Source: Desulfohalobiaceae bacterium (GTDB taxonomy: Bacteria > Desulfobacterota > Desulfovibrionia > Desulfovibrionales > Desulfothermaceae). From it: a stretch of 57,602 bases of DNA. The notes beneath the pieces are model-generated. The model worked only from the letters and a program-made list of their open reading frames with translations, ran no database searches and was not told where the DNA came from. Position 1 is the stretch's first letter, and each line of letters begins with the position of its first letter. The DNA lies in assembly GCA_021737615.1 (NCBI GenBank), contig JAIPDR010000002.1, forward strand, positions 1-57,602, in the 5' to 3' direction. The translations under genes were made by a program, and so were the position numbers. This document shows positions 7,507-15,067 of the stretch, one piece after another.

Positions 7507-8796
7507 ATGAACATTGCCCTGAGCACAGTCCTTATCTGCTTGATCCTCTTTCTGGGCAGCGGCGTCTGGATCGGTCTGTCCCTGCTGGCGACCGCAGGCA
7601 TCAGTCTGGAGCTTTTGACCGCCATGCCCGTGGGGAAAATCTGGGCTCAGGCCATGTGGAACAGCCTGAACAACTGGGCCTTGGCCGCCCTGCCCATGTT
7701 CATCTTTTTAGGGGAGATCATTCTCAGAACCAGGATGTCCGAACTCCTGTTCCAGGGGCTCAGGCCCTGGGTGCAGTATATTCCGGGACGGCTTCTGCAC
7801 ATCAATATCTTCGGCAGCGCCATTTTCGCGGCCGTTTCCGGGTCTTCTCCGGCCACCGCCGCCACCATCGGCAAGATCACCCTGGGGCAGCTCAAGGAGG
7901 AAGGCTACGATTCTCTCCTGAGCCAGGGGTCTCTGGCCGGAGCCGGGACCCTGGGTCTGCTCATCCCGCCGAGCATCGTGCTCATCATCTACGGAGTCCT
8001 GGCCGAGGTTTCCATCGGCAAGCTGTTTATCGCCGGGATCGTCCCGGGGGTCATGCTGGCCTGCTTCTACAGCGGCTATATCGTTCTGCGCATAGCCTTC
8101 GATCCGAGGCTGGCCCCCCGGGAGAAGACTCCCTTTACCTGGCCCGAGCGAATGGCTTCCCTGCTGAAGCTTCTCCCGGTGACCATCCTTATCGTCCTGA
8201 TCCTGGGTTCGATCTATCTCGGCTTTGCCACCCCGTCCGAGGCGGCCGGAATCGGAGTGGTCACCTCCTTGCTGATCACCTGGATCCTGGGGGACCTGAG
8301 CTGGAAAAACATGGTTCAGGCCATGCAGGGCACGATCAATACCTCGGCCATGATCTGCTTTATCATCGTCGGGGCCAGTTTCCTGTCCGTGGTCATGGGC
8401 TATTTGCACATCCCTGCGGATGTGGCCCGTTTTATCGCCACCCTCGGCCTCAGTCCCTACCTGTTGATCGTCATCTTCACCGTGTTCTACCTCATCCTGG
8501 GCTTTTTCATGGACGGGATCTCCATGATCGTCATGACCCTGCCCATTACCCTTCCCCTGGTGAACCTGGCTGGGTTCAACCCGCTCTGGTTCGGGATCTA
8601 CCTGGTCCTGGTCATAGAGGCCGGCCAGATCACCCCCCCGGTGGGCTTCAATCTCTTTGTGATCAAGGGATTGACCGGAGACGACCTCAGCCGGGTGGCC
8701 AGGGCATCCCTCCCGTTTCTGGCGATTCTCATGTTTGCGGTCTGCGTGATCACGGTCTTTCCGGAGATGATCATGTGGCTGCCCGGCTTCATGTGA
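7507..8796 (+). CDS. dctM: TRAP transporter large permease subunit (DctM)
   Basis: This is the large transport subunit, about 12 membrane helices and 429 residues, usual for separate DctM proteins. It moves the substrate into the cell with a sodium or proton gradient. Family segments visible are ALPMFIFLGEIILRT, SGSSPATAATIG, LAGAGTLGLLIPPSIVLIIYG, TPSEAAGIGV, and ITPPVGFNLFVIKG near the C-terminus. AAAGGAGG lies at 7485-7492, 14 bases before the ATG at 7507, which is a long spacing with no better in-frame start visible. A 14-bp inverted repeat begins at its stop codon. Confidence 0.94.
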   Translation: MNIALSTVLICLILFLGSGVWIGLSLLATAGISLELLTAMPVGKIWAQAMWNSLNNWALAALPMFIFLGEIILRTRMSELLFQGLRPWVQYIPGRLLHINIFGSAIFAAVSGSSPATAATIGKITLGQLKEEGYDSLLSQGSLAGAGTLGLLIPPSIVLIIYGVLAEVSIGKLFIAGIVPGVMLACFYSGYIVLRIAFDPRLAPREKTPFTWPERMASLLKLLPVTILIVLILGSIYLGFATPSEAAGIGVVTSLLITWILGDLSWKNMVQAMQGTINTSAMICFIIVGASFLSVVMGYLHIPADVARFIATLGLSPYLLIVIFTVFYLILGFFMDGISMIVMTLPITLPLVNLAGFNPLWFGIYLVLVIEAGQITPPVGFNLFVIKGLTGDDLSRVARASLPFLAILMFAVCVITVFPEMIMWLPGFM

Positions 8797-8892
8797 TACC
8801 AGTTCGCGGTCTACCTGGTCGAAACAGTTCTGGAGTCTGATAACTGGAAAGGGTTCAAAGATGTTCTCTAACCTGTGGCCGCGAACTGGTAT
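8796..8892. repeat. 97-bp element with 14-bp terminal inverted repeats
   Basis: ATACCAGTTCGCGG at 8796-8809 is the exact reverse complement of 8879-8892. The left arm starts on the last base of the dctM stop codon. The 69-bp interior has no open frame of note. It could be a MITE-like insertion or a structured 3' end of the dctPQM mRNA. No target duplication is visible. Confidence 0.7.
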
Positions 8893-8972
8893 ATACCTGA
8901 TTCATATTTTCCAGAGGAACTGGGGCGAGGCAACAAGGGGGATATCAGGACATGCAGGAGGGATTTATCTAA

Positions 8973-9698
8973 ATGTCGTATAGGCTGATAACTCTGTTAT
9001 CCGGAGTTCCTGTTGGTTCCGATCGGGGGGCTCTGGGCTGGTGCAGCGTCGTGCTGTTGGAGGGCCGGGGACATAGGATTCTTTTTGATACAGGATCCTA
9101 CGGAGACCGCGCGATTCTCATCCAGAGGCTCGGTGAACAAGGACTCTGTCTGGAAGATATCGATGCAGTGGTGATTTCCCACTTCCATTTCGACCACATG
9201 GTCAATATCGAGCTTTTGACCGAACAGGAACTTTTTCTGCACAGTCGGGAATTGGATTATATCAAGACCCGAGCCTTTGCCGAAACAGGGGATCCTTTCG
9301 TGCCCCTAACGCATGCAGCGCTTTATCAAGATCGGTTGATTCCGGTCGAGGACGATCAGATCCTTTTCCCTGGTTTACGGATTGTCCATCTGCCGGGACA
9401 CACCCCCGGAACTATGGGCCTTTATCTGGAGCAAGAAGACATCCTCCTGACCTCAGATGGGGTAAAAAACGCGGCTGACTTCCTGCAGAAGCGCCCCCCG
9501 CCTTGTTTCTATTCAGAAGCGATAGCCCTCGAGTCCTACCACCGGGTCTGTTCCCTGACCAACCACATCCTGCCCGGACACGACCGTGAATTTATCCTGA
9601 ACCCTGATGGACAGATCGAGTATCTTGACCAGACAAGGGTCAACCTTGATCTCCAAGACAAACCTCGCGGATCAAAACGGGTGATCAAACTGATCTGA
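8973..9698 (+). CDS. Metallo-beta-lactamase-fold hydrolase
   Basis: This is a zinc hydrolase of the metallo-beta-lactamase superfamily, 241 residues, cytoplasmic with no signal peptide. Metal ligands are visible in order: H70-x-H72-x-D74-H75 (SHFHFDH), H143 (LPGHTPG), D162 (TSDGV) and H203 (LPGHD). The arrangement resembles N-acyl-homoserine lactonase-like and related small hydrolases, but the substrate cannot be assigned. The ATG at 8973 follows AGGAGGG (8956-8962) at ten bases. It stands alone after the TRAP genes on the same strand; the 176-base gap that holds the inverted-repeat element suggests separate control. A lactone or thioester would be a plausible substrate in this catabolic setting. 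Confidence 0.88.
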   Translation: MSYRLITLLSGVPVGSDRGALGWCSVVLLEGRGHRILFDTGSYGDRAILIQRLGEQGLCLEDIDAVVISHFHFDHMVNIELLTEQELFLHSRELDYIKTRAFAETGDPFVPLTHAALYQDRLIPVEDDQILFPGLRIVHLPGHTPGTMGLYLEQEDILLTSDGVKNAADFLQKRPPPCFYSEAIALESYHRVCSLTNHILPGHDREFILNPDGQIEYLDQTRVNLDLQDKPRGSKRVIKLI

Positions 9699-9836
9699 TG
9701 CAAAAAAAAGACCTGAATTTTGGCCTCTTCAAATCCCAAGTTCTCTTCTGGTTAAATACTGATCCAACCTGAGATAATAGAAACGAGTCATAAGACCCAG
9801 GAATTCAGAAGTCTTCGCCAAAAAAGGCACATTGGA

Positions 9837-10490
9837 TCAGTCTAGATCCTCGGCCCGGAGTTCCCACATCAAAGAGAAAACCAGTCCCTGCTGTCTGGAA
9901 AGCTCGAGCGCGTCGAGAACTGCCTGAACCGCTTTGGCCGCGGCTGTCTCTGACGTGGCCTCTAGGACGAGATATGGTTCCAGCTTGCGGTTCGTCGTAT
10001 CTTCCGAGGGCAACGGCGTCGACAGTTCCGGGTCCGGCTCCAGGCAGCGAATCCCGATGACCCCGTTTAGCTGGCCAGCCGCGGCGAAGGCGGCTGTCAC
10101 GGCCTCCCTGGTCATCGAAGAGGCTCCGGTGCAGATGAGCCCTATCGTTCCGCCCGTGCCTGCCCCCTTGGAAAAAGGGATGCCGAGCACGCGCCTCTGG
10201 GTGTTGTGCATCCGCGCAAAATTCCGGTTCGACCAGTCGGTCTGATGTTTGAACGCTTCCCGGTAAGCGTCCGAGGTAAAGACGTCTCTGCCGTCGACCC
10301 GGTACAGGGCAAGGTAGCGCCTGGCCTGGCCGGATAGGGCCCGATAGCGGCGGGCCCACCGGAATCCGGGGATGGAAACCCGTTCCTGCATATGCTCCCG
10401 GTCGTACCAGCGGTTGAAATCCTCTTCGTGCTCCGGATCGATGTCCGTCCAGACAAATAATTCCATGGGCTGTCTGTCGGCCTGAGTCAT
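9837..10490 (-). CDS. Small dimeric alpha-beta-barrel (EthD/Dabb-like) protein
   Basis: This is a 217-residue cytoplasmic protein of unknown activity. The N-terminal half has the pattern of ferredoxin-like dimeric barrels of the EthD/Dabb type: MELFVWTDIDPEHEEDFNRW, then YDREHMQERVSIPGF and a RYLALYRV strand. The C-terminal half (from about IGLICTGA) looks like a second barrel of the same type, so it may be a tandem-domain protein. The ATG at 10490 has GGAGGA about nine bases upstream. It is convergent with the hydrolase at 8973 and divergent from the GntR regulator. Proteins like this occur in degradation clusters but are often uncharacterised. The upstream region contains the motif also found before pxpA. 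Confidence 0.7.
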   Translation of the reverse strand: MTQADRQPMELFVWTDIDPEHEEDFNRWYDREHMQERVSIPGFRWARRYRALSGQARRYLALYRVDGRDVFTSDAYREAFKHQTDWSNRNFARMHNTQRRVLGIPFSKGAGTGGTIGLICTGASSMTREAVTAAFAAAGQLNGVIGIRCLEPDPELSTPLPSEDTTNRKLEPYLVLEATSETAAAKAVQAVLDALELSRQQGLVFSLMWELRAEDLD

Positions 10491-10539
10491 GGCAGGATCT
10501 CCTCCATTTGAATTACGTTAAGTTCAAAATATAGCTAAA

Positions 10540-10571
10540 AAATAGCCCAATCAAGCTTGATCGTCAAGCTG
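10540..10571. repeat. Shared upstream motif, copy 2
   Basis: AAATAGCCCAATCA, eight bases, CGTCAAGCTG. It matches 5564-5595 at 23 of 24 positions in the two blocks, with identical spacing. Confidence 0.65.
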
Positions 10572-10734
10572 TACCCGACGAGCAGGAAGGGCAGTTTTTG
10601 CCCTCTATTCCGAGTAGGAATGCAGAACAGACATCGTATGATGACTAGGGAATAAATCGGAAATATCTTCAAAGTTTTTGTGGGATAAACAAGTCGCCGT
10701 TTAAATTTTCTCAACTGAAATTTCAATTTTTTGC

Positions 10735-10795
10735 TTGACATGAATTTTCCCGATAAGTAAATTGTCGACATTATCATTGTCAAAAATGAACAATG
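10735..10795 (+). promoter_or_regulatory. Candidate promoter and operator of the GntR operon
   Basis: TTGACA at 10735-10740 and TAAATT at 10758-10763 are 17 bases apart (-35 perfect, -10 four of six). An inverted repeat CATTGT (10775-10780) / ACAATG (10790-10795) lies just after the predicted start of transcription, where a repressor such as the GntR protein encoded next could bind for autoregulation. The leader to the ATG would be about 90 bases. Confidence 0.5.
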
Positions 10796-10860
10796 GCCAG
10801 GACATTCGAATTTTCGAGCCTGGATAGTCAAACCTGTAATCATAGTGAGTGTGAGTTATC

Positions 10861-11616
10861 ATGGTAGAATCTCCTGAAAGTAAAAAAAATATAAGCATTT
10901 TCGATGGATTTAACGTGGCCTCATTTGGCACTAATTATGACAGGCATAACTATGGATGCTTAAGCTTGGTCGATCAGGTAGCTCAAATTCTGAGCGAGAA
11001 AATCCTGACCGGTGAAGCCAAAGGAGGCTCCCGGCTCAACGAGGAACAGTTAAAGGTTGAATTCGGCATAAGTCGTACCCCTTTGCGGGAGGCTTTCAGA
11101 ATATTGGATAAAAAAGGGCTGGTCGAAGTCCTGCCCAGGAAGGGTGTCTTTGTTAAAAGCATCAGTAAAAAAGACATCCAGGACAATTTTCCTGTCCGGG
11201 CAAACCTGGAGGGGCTGGCAGCTGTCTTGGCCTATCCGAATCTGAAAGAACAGGATATTCAGCAGATGAAAGAAGCTCTGGAAGCAATGAAGCAGTCGGC
11301 TCAAAACAATGATTTTTACGAATATACATGTAACCATAAAGATTTTCATGAAATTTTTATAAGTGCCGCCAGAAATGATGTCTTGATTAGTACGCTCTAC
11401 ACCCTTCGGATGCACACCCTCTGGCATCGATATACGTTTCAGTATTATCAGCAGGACTTTAAAGAATCCATAAGTCTGCATAGCCAAATCATCGACCTCT
11501 TCGAAAGTGAGCATACTTCCATGAAGGATCTGGAAGCCTTGGTCAGATATCATATTGAAATTGCAATGCAACCATTTTTAAAGGCCATGGATAAGCTCGA
11601 AAACGTGAAAGACTGA
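10861..11616 (+). CDS. GntR-family transcriptional regulator (FCD domain)
   Basis: This is a DNA-binding regulator of the GntR/FadR subfamily, which normally senses an organic acid. The 251 residues contain an N-terminal extension of about 35 residues, a winged helix-turn-helix from about residue 36 (SLVDQVAQILSEKILTGE through LKVEFGISRTPLREAFRIL and the wing LPRKGVFV), and a helical FCD ligand domain from about residue 110. The FCD domain has metal/ligand residues in HKDFHEIFISAARN and a later LHSQIIDLFES. It is the first gene of a plus-strand run (sdhCD-A-B, dapA-like, two MmgE/PrpD, CaiB) and ends 30 bases before sdhCD, so it probably regulates that operon. The ATG has no strong Shine-Dalgarno. 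Confidence 0.92.
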   Translation: MVESPESKKNISIFDGFNVASFGTNYDRHNYGCLSLVDQVAQILSEKILTGEAKGGSRLNEEQLKVEFGISRTPLREAFRILDKKGLVEVLPRKGVFVKSISKKDIQDNFPVRANLEGLAAVLAYPNLKEQDIQQMKEALEAMKQSAQNNDFYEYTCNHKDFHEIFISAARNDVLISTLYTLRMHTLWHRYTFQYYQQDFKESISLHSQIIDLFESEHTSMKDLEALVRYHIEIAMQPFLKAMDKLENVKD

Positions 11617-11646
11617 CCGAATTATAAACAGTTATTGGAGGATGGA

Positions 11647-12468
11647 TTGAACACCCAACAAAGCGCCAAACCGATCCGCCTGCAAATCCTGGAGACCTTG
11701 CCCATTGTTTCCTCCTATGCCCGGACCAGAGGTCCTTCTTTCGTCATGGCCTGGGCCCACCGAATCTCCGGCCTGATTTTGGCGGGGTATCTGCTGTTTC
11801 ATCTTTTGACCCTGTCCTTGCTGGCCGATCCAAAGCTGTTCGAGGCCAAGATGTCGACTCTGGATATCCCTTTTTTTGTCTTTCTGGAGTTTTTCCTGGC
11901 CATACCCTTGATCTTTCACGCCTTGAACGGTGCCGGGCTTATGCTCTATGAAAGCTTCGGTAAAAGAGACAACGCCCACATGCTTCACTGGCTGGGCAGC
12001 CTAGGGCTGATCTATCTCCTGCTGCTGGGCCTGTTGATGGGATTGGGCGGCCAGGCCGTTTCTGCCCTCCTTTTCGGGATGGTGGTTCTGGCCGGTGGAC
12101 TGATTGTGTCCGGGTATGCCTTTCAGAAAATATGGTGGACCCAAAACGCCGCCTTGTGGAAAGTCCAGCGCCTGACAGCCGCTTTCCTGCTCGTTGTTCT
12201 GCCCGGCCATATGCTGTTTATGCATCTCAACCCAACCCTGGGACATCAAGCAGAGACCATTCTTGCCCGAATCCAGCTTCCTTTCCTGCAATTCTTGTAT
12301 CTGCTCACTGTCCTGGGGGTGATCTACCACGCCTCCTATGGCCTCTATTCCATCATCCAGGATTATGTTGGGAAACAGTTGCTGAGATTAGGATTGATCG
12401 CCGTTCTGCTCCTGTTCACCGTCTACTTGCTGTTTCTCGGTCTCAGACTGACTTTTTTTCTGGCCTGA
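11647..12468 (+). CDS. Succinate dehydrogenase/fumarate reductase membrane anchor, fused SdhC-SdhD
   Basis: This is the haem-carrying quinone-linked membrane subunit of the SDH/FRD encoded here. The start is a TTG at 11647, chosen because GGAGG at 11637-11641 lies five bases upstream; a TTG at 11635 would overlap that site. The 273 residues appear to hold both classical anchor subunits. Residues 1-108 look like SdhC (HRISG at 38-42, H91 in FHALNG). Residues 165-241 look like SdhD (QR at 174-175, H188, H193, H228 in YHASYG, and D239). Seven hydrophobic segments are visible, including a C-terminal one at 250-270. No separate sdhD is present. sdhA follows after 13 bases. Confidence 0.82.
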   Translation: MNTQQSAKPIRLQILETLPIVSSYARTRGPSFVMAWAHRISGLILAGYLLFHLLTLSLLADPKLFEAKMSTLDIPFFVFLEFFLAIPLIFHALNGAGLMLYESFGKRDNAHMLHWLGSLGLIYLLLLGLLMGLGGQAVSALLFGMVVLAGGLIVSGYAFQKIWWTQNAALWKVQRLTAAFLLVVLPGHMLFMHLNPTLGHQAETILARIQLPFLQFLYLLTVLGVIYHASYGLYSIIQDYVGKQLLRLGLIAVLLLFTVYLLFLGLRLTFFLA

Positions 12469-12481
12469 AGAGGGTTTTATC

Positions 12482-14284
12482 ATGTCCCAAGTCATTCAAG
12501 CACATACAGTTGTCAACAAGGATGTTCTGGTCATCGGGGCTGGAGGGGCAGGCTTGCGGACAGCGGTCCAGATACTCAGCCGCAGGCCGGAAACTTCTAT
12601 TGCCGCGGTGACCAAAGTCTCCAGCCCGCAGAAATCCCACACCACCACGGCCCAGGGAGGCGTGGCCGCGGTCGATCCGGCCGACAAGCTGGATCGGCCC
12701 GTCTACCACATGTTCGATACCTGGAAAGGGTCGGATTGCAGTGCCGATCAGAACGTGATCAAAAACATCGTTGATTCGGCCTGGGAACAGATTCTGTGGC
12801 TGGACGCCCATGGCCTCCATTTCACCCGGAACGAAGAAGGCCGTTTCAGCAAACGGACCTTCGGCGGGCACACCCTCGACTTCGGAGGCCCCAGCGCCTT
12901 TCGGGCCATTTTCGAGGCCGATCGCACCGGCAAAGGTATCATGGACACGGTCTGGGCCGAAAGCCTGAAAGGCAATGTCTTGTTTTTCAACCAGAGCCTG
13001 GCCACGGAACTCCTCTTCAAGGACGGCCGCTGCATAGGGGCAGTCCTCTTTGAAGCCCCCAAAGGAAGCTTTACGGTGGTCTTGGCCAAGGCCACCCTGA
13101 TCAGCAGTGGCGGGCTCGGACAGGTCTTTAAGATCACCACCAACTGTCGTCAGAATACTGGAGACGGCCTGGCCCTGGTCTTGCGGGAAGGGTTGCCGGT
13201 CATGGATCTGGAAGCCGTCCAGTTTCATCCCACCGGCATCGTCGGCCCCGGCATCCTGGCCAGCGAAGCCCTGAGAGGAGAAGGCGGCATTCTCCTGAAC
13301 AAGGACCATGAACCCTTCATGGAGAAATACGCCCCCAAGATGAAGGATCTCGCCCCGCGGGACCTCGTGGCCCGGTCCATTGAAACCGAAATCAGGGAAG
13401 GCAGAGGGGTTGTCAATCCGGATCTCAACCTGCCCCATGTCTGGCTGGACATTAGACACCTCTCTGAATATGTGCATACTGTCAAGCTCCCTGAAATTAC
13501 CAGCTTCTTCTCGAAATTTATCGGCATCGACCCCAGAAGGGACCTTTGCCCGGTTCGGCCCACGGTCCACTATCAGATGGGGGGCATACCGGTGAATGCC
13601 TTCGGAGAAGTCCAGCAGGATCAGGAGCGGATCATGGATGGTCTGTACTCGGTCGGGGAGTCGGCCTGCGCCAGTTTCCACGGTTTCAACAGATTGGCCA
13701 CCAACTCGCTCCTGGAGCTGTTCACCATGGGCAAAACAGTCGGGGACCGGATCGCGGACTACCTCCATAAGGCCCCTGAACCCGGGGATAAACCCCGCCA
13801 ATGCGCTGAGAAGACTTCAGCCCTTTTCTCGGGGTATCTGGAGGCCCGCGGTTCGGACAATCTCTGGACCATACGCGAAGCTTTGAGGACGGTTATGACT
13901 GAAAAATGCGGGGTATTTCGCAATGAACAAGAGATTACTGAAGCCATAGAGACCATCAAGGAACTCCGGGAACGAACCGAACATATCCGCCTGACAAGTT
14001 CTTCGCTGATCATGAATCAGGAACTCGTCGATCGCTTCGAGCTGGATAACCTGTTGACCGTGGCCATGACCGTAGCTGTCGGGGCTTTAGCCAGAAAGGA
14101 ATCGAGAGGGGCGCATTCGAGAGAAGACTATCCCCAAAGGAGTGATGCCTTTCAATACCATACCCTGGCCTACAGACAGGAAGACGGAGGCGTCAGGCTC
14201 GGCCAGCGCGATATCGACATGAGCCTCTACCGCCAGGAGGACGAACATGCCCGGCATTTTGGGCTGCTGGAGAGAAAATACTAA
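12482..14284 (+). CDS. sdhA: Succinate dehydrogenase/fumarate reductase flavoprotein subunit
   Basis: This is the catalytic FAD subunit that interconverts succinate and fumarate on the cytoplasmic side of the membrane. In its 600 residues the dinucleotide fold GAGGAG is at 19-24 and the FAD-linking histidine region SHTTTAQGG at 52-60 (H53). Later blocks are EAVQFHPTGI, LAPRDLVARSIETEI with the catalytic Arg region, VHYQMGGIPVN and ASFHGFNRLATNSLLEL. The last reads HGFNRLATNS where most SDH/FRD proteins have HGANRLGGNS, so the protein is somewhat diverged. It lies between sdhCD and sdhB in a GntR-led catabolic operon, so a dedicated role or a related C4-C6 dicarboxylate substrate is possible. 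Confidence 0.92.
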   Translation: MSQVIQAHTVVNKDVLVIGAGGAGLRTAVQILSRRPETSIAAVTKVSSPQKSHTTTAQGGVAAVDPADKLDRPVYHMFDTWKGSDCSADQNVIKNIVDSAWEQILWLDAHGLHFTRNEEGRFSKRTFGGHTLDFGGPSAFRAIFEADRTGKGIMDTVWAESLKGNVLFFNQSLATELLFKDGRCIGAVLFEAPKGSFTVVLAKATLISSGGLGQVFKITTNCRQNTGDGLALVLREGLPVMDLEAVQFHPTGIVGPGILASEALRGEGGILLNKDHEPFMEKYAPKMKDLAPRDLVARSIETEIREGRGVVNPDLNLPHVWLDIRHLSEYVHTVKLPEITSFFSKFIGIDPRRDLCPVRPTVHYQMGGIPVNAFGEVQQDQERIMDGLYSVGESACASFHGFNRLATNSLLELFTMGKTVGDRIADYLHKAPEPGDKPRQCAEKTSALFSGYLEARGSDNLWTIREALRTVMTEKCGVFRNEQEITEAIETIKELRERTEHIRLTSSSLIMNQELVDRFELDNLLTVAMTVAVGALARKESRGAHSREDYPQRSDAFQYHTLAYRQEDGGVRLGQRDIDMSLYRQEDEHARHFGLLERKY

Positions 14285-14285
14285 C

Positions 14286-14333
14286 ATCCGTTTTGCTCCC
14301 TTTGGCTTTTAAGCCAAAGGGAGCAAAACGGAT
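14286..14333. repeat. Perfect 23-bp hairpin between sdhA and sdhB
   Basis: Arm 14286-14308 begins ATCCGTTTTGCTCCC and arm 14311-14333 is its exact reverse complement, with two central bases. It starts two bases after the sdhA stop and ends just before the sdhB ribosome site (AAGGGA, 14335-14340). There is no T-run. It probably modulates mRNA stability or sdhB translation, or is a small inserted palindrome. Confidence 0.9.
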
Positions 14334-14346
14334 CAAGGGATCTTCC

Positions 14347-15057
14347 ATGAATACACCCTATTCGATAACCCTGCATATCCATCGGTTTGATCCGGAAGCC
14401 AAGCGGTCCTGGGTCCAGGATCATCAGCTGGAAGTCAGCGGCATGCTGCGCTTCACTGATGTCCTCCGGAAGATCAACCAGGAACAGGATCCGGGGCTGG
14501 CCTGGACCTCGTCCTGCGAACATGCCCAGTGCGGGAGCTGCAGCGCGGTCATCAACGGAAAGCCTCTGCTATTATGCGAGCTTCTGGTCAAAGACGCGAT
14601 CGAGCGCTTTAAAACCACCACCTTTGTCCTCAAGCCGCTGACCATCGCCCCGGTGCTTCGTGACTTGATCGTGGATCTTCCCCAGGCCTATGAGCGAGTA
14701 CACAAGGCCAAACCCTACATTATCGAACCGACCGGACCACCCGTGGAAGGGGATGAACTCAGGATCCAGCCTCAAGTCATGGAGCGCTACGTCGAGGCCA
14801 CCAGATGTATCAATTGCTTTTGCTGCGCCCAGGCCTGCATCAGCAGCCACAAGAGTTTTTTGGGTCCAAATGCCATGATGGCCAATATCGTGCGTTTGTT
14901 TGATCCCAAAGAACGATCAAAAGATGAACGGCTGGACATTCTCTTTGCCGAGAACGGCCTGGCCAGATGTCACACCGCCAGGGCCTGCTCGTTCGTCTGC
15001 CCCAAAGACATCGACGTGGCCCATTTCCTGGCCTTGGGCAAGGAAGGAATCCTATAA
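14347..15057 (+). CDS. sdhB: Succinate dehydrogenase/fumarate reductase iron-sulfur subunit
   Basis: This subunit carries electrons from FAD to the membrane quinone. The 236 residues show three clusters: [2Fe-2S] with C57, C62, C65 and C77; then CINCFCCAQAC with C154, C157, C160 and C164; and C208, C214 and C218 in the last motif ending VCPKDID. Together these fit the 2Fe-2S, 4Fe-4S and 3Fe-4S set of SdhB/FrdB. The ATG at 14347 is preceded by AAGGGA at six bases; the frame extends upstream only into the hairpin, so that start is rejected. The next gene begins ten bases after the stop. Confidence 0.93.
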   Translation: MNTPYSITLHIHRFDPEAKRSWVQDHQLEVSGMLRFTDVLRKINQEQDPGLAWTSSCEHAQCGSCSAVINGKPLLLCELLVKDAIERFKTTTFVLKPLTIAPVLRDLIVDLPQAYERVHKAKPYIIEPTGPPVEGDELRIQPQVMERYVEATRCINCFCCAQACISSHKSFLGPNAMMANIVRLFDPKERSKDERLDILFAENGLARCHTARACSFVCPKDIDVAHFLALGKEGIL

Positions 15058-15067
15058 GGAATCAAAT

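Larger units (their letters stand above)
10491..10860. other. Divergent AT-rich control region upstream of the GntR gene
   Basis: This stretch of 370 AT-rich bases lies between the dimeric-barrel gene (minus) and the GntR regulator (plus). It holds the shared motif at 10540-10571, a palindrome AGCTTGA/TCAAGCT at 10554-10570 inside that motif, a promoter-like pair at 10735-10763 and an inverted repeat CATTGT/ACAATG at 10775-10795. An open minus-strand frame of about 100 codons crosses it but looks non-coding. Confidence 0.65.

Noticed and set aside
10535-10843. 102-codon minus-strand frame in the GntR upstream region
   Set aside because: AT-rich, low complexity, no domain or ribosome site, and it overlaps the promoter-like sequences of the regulator.
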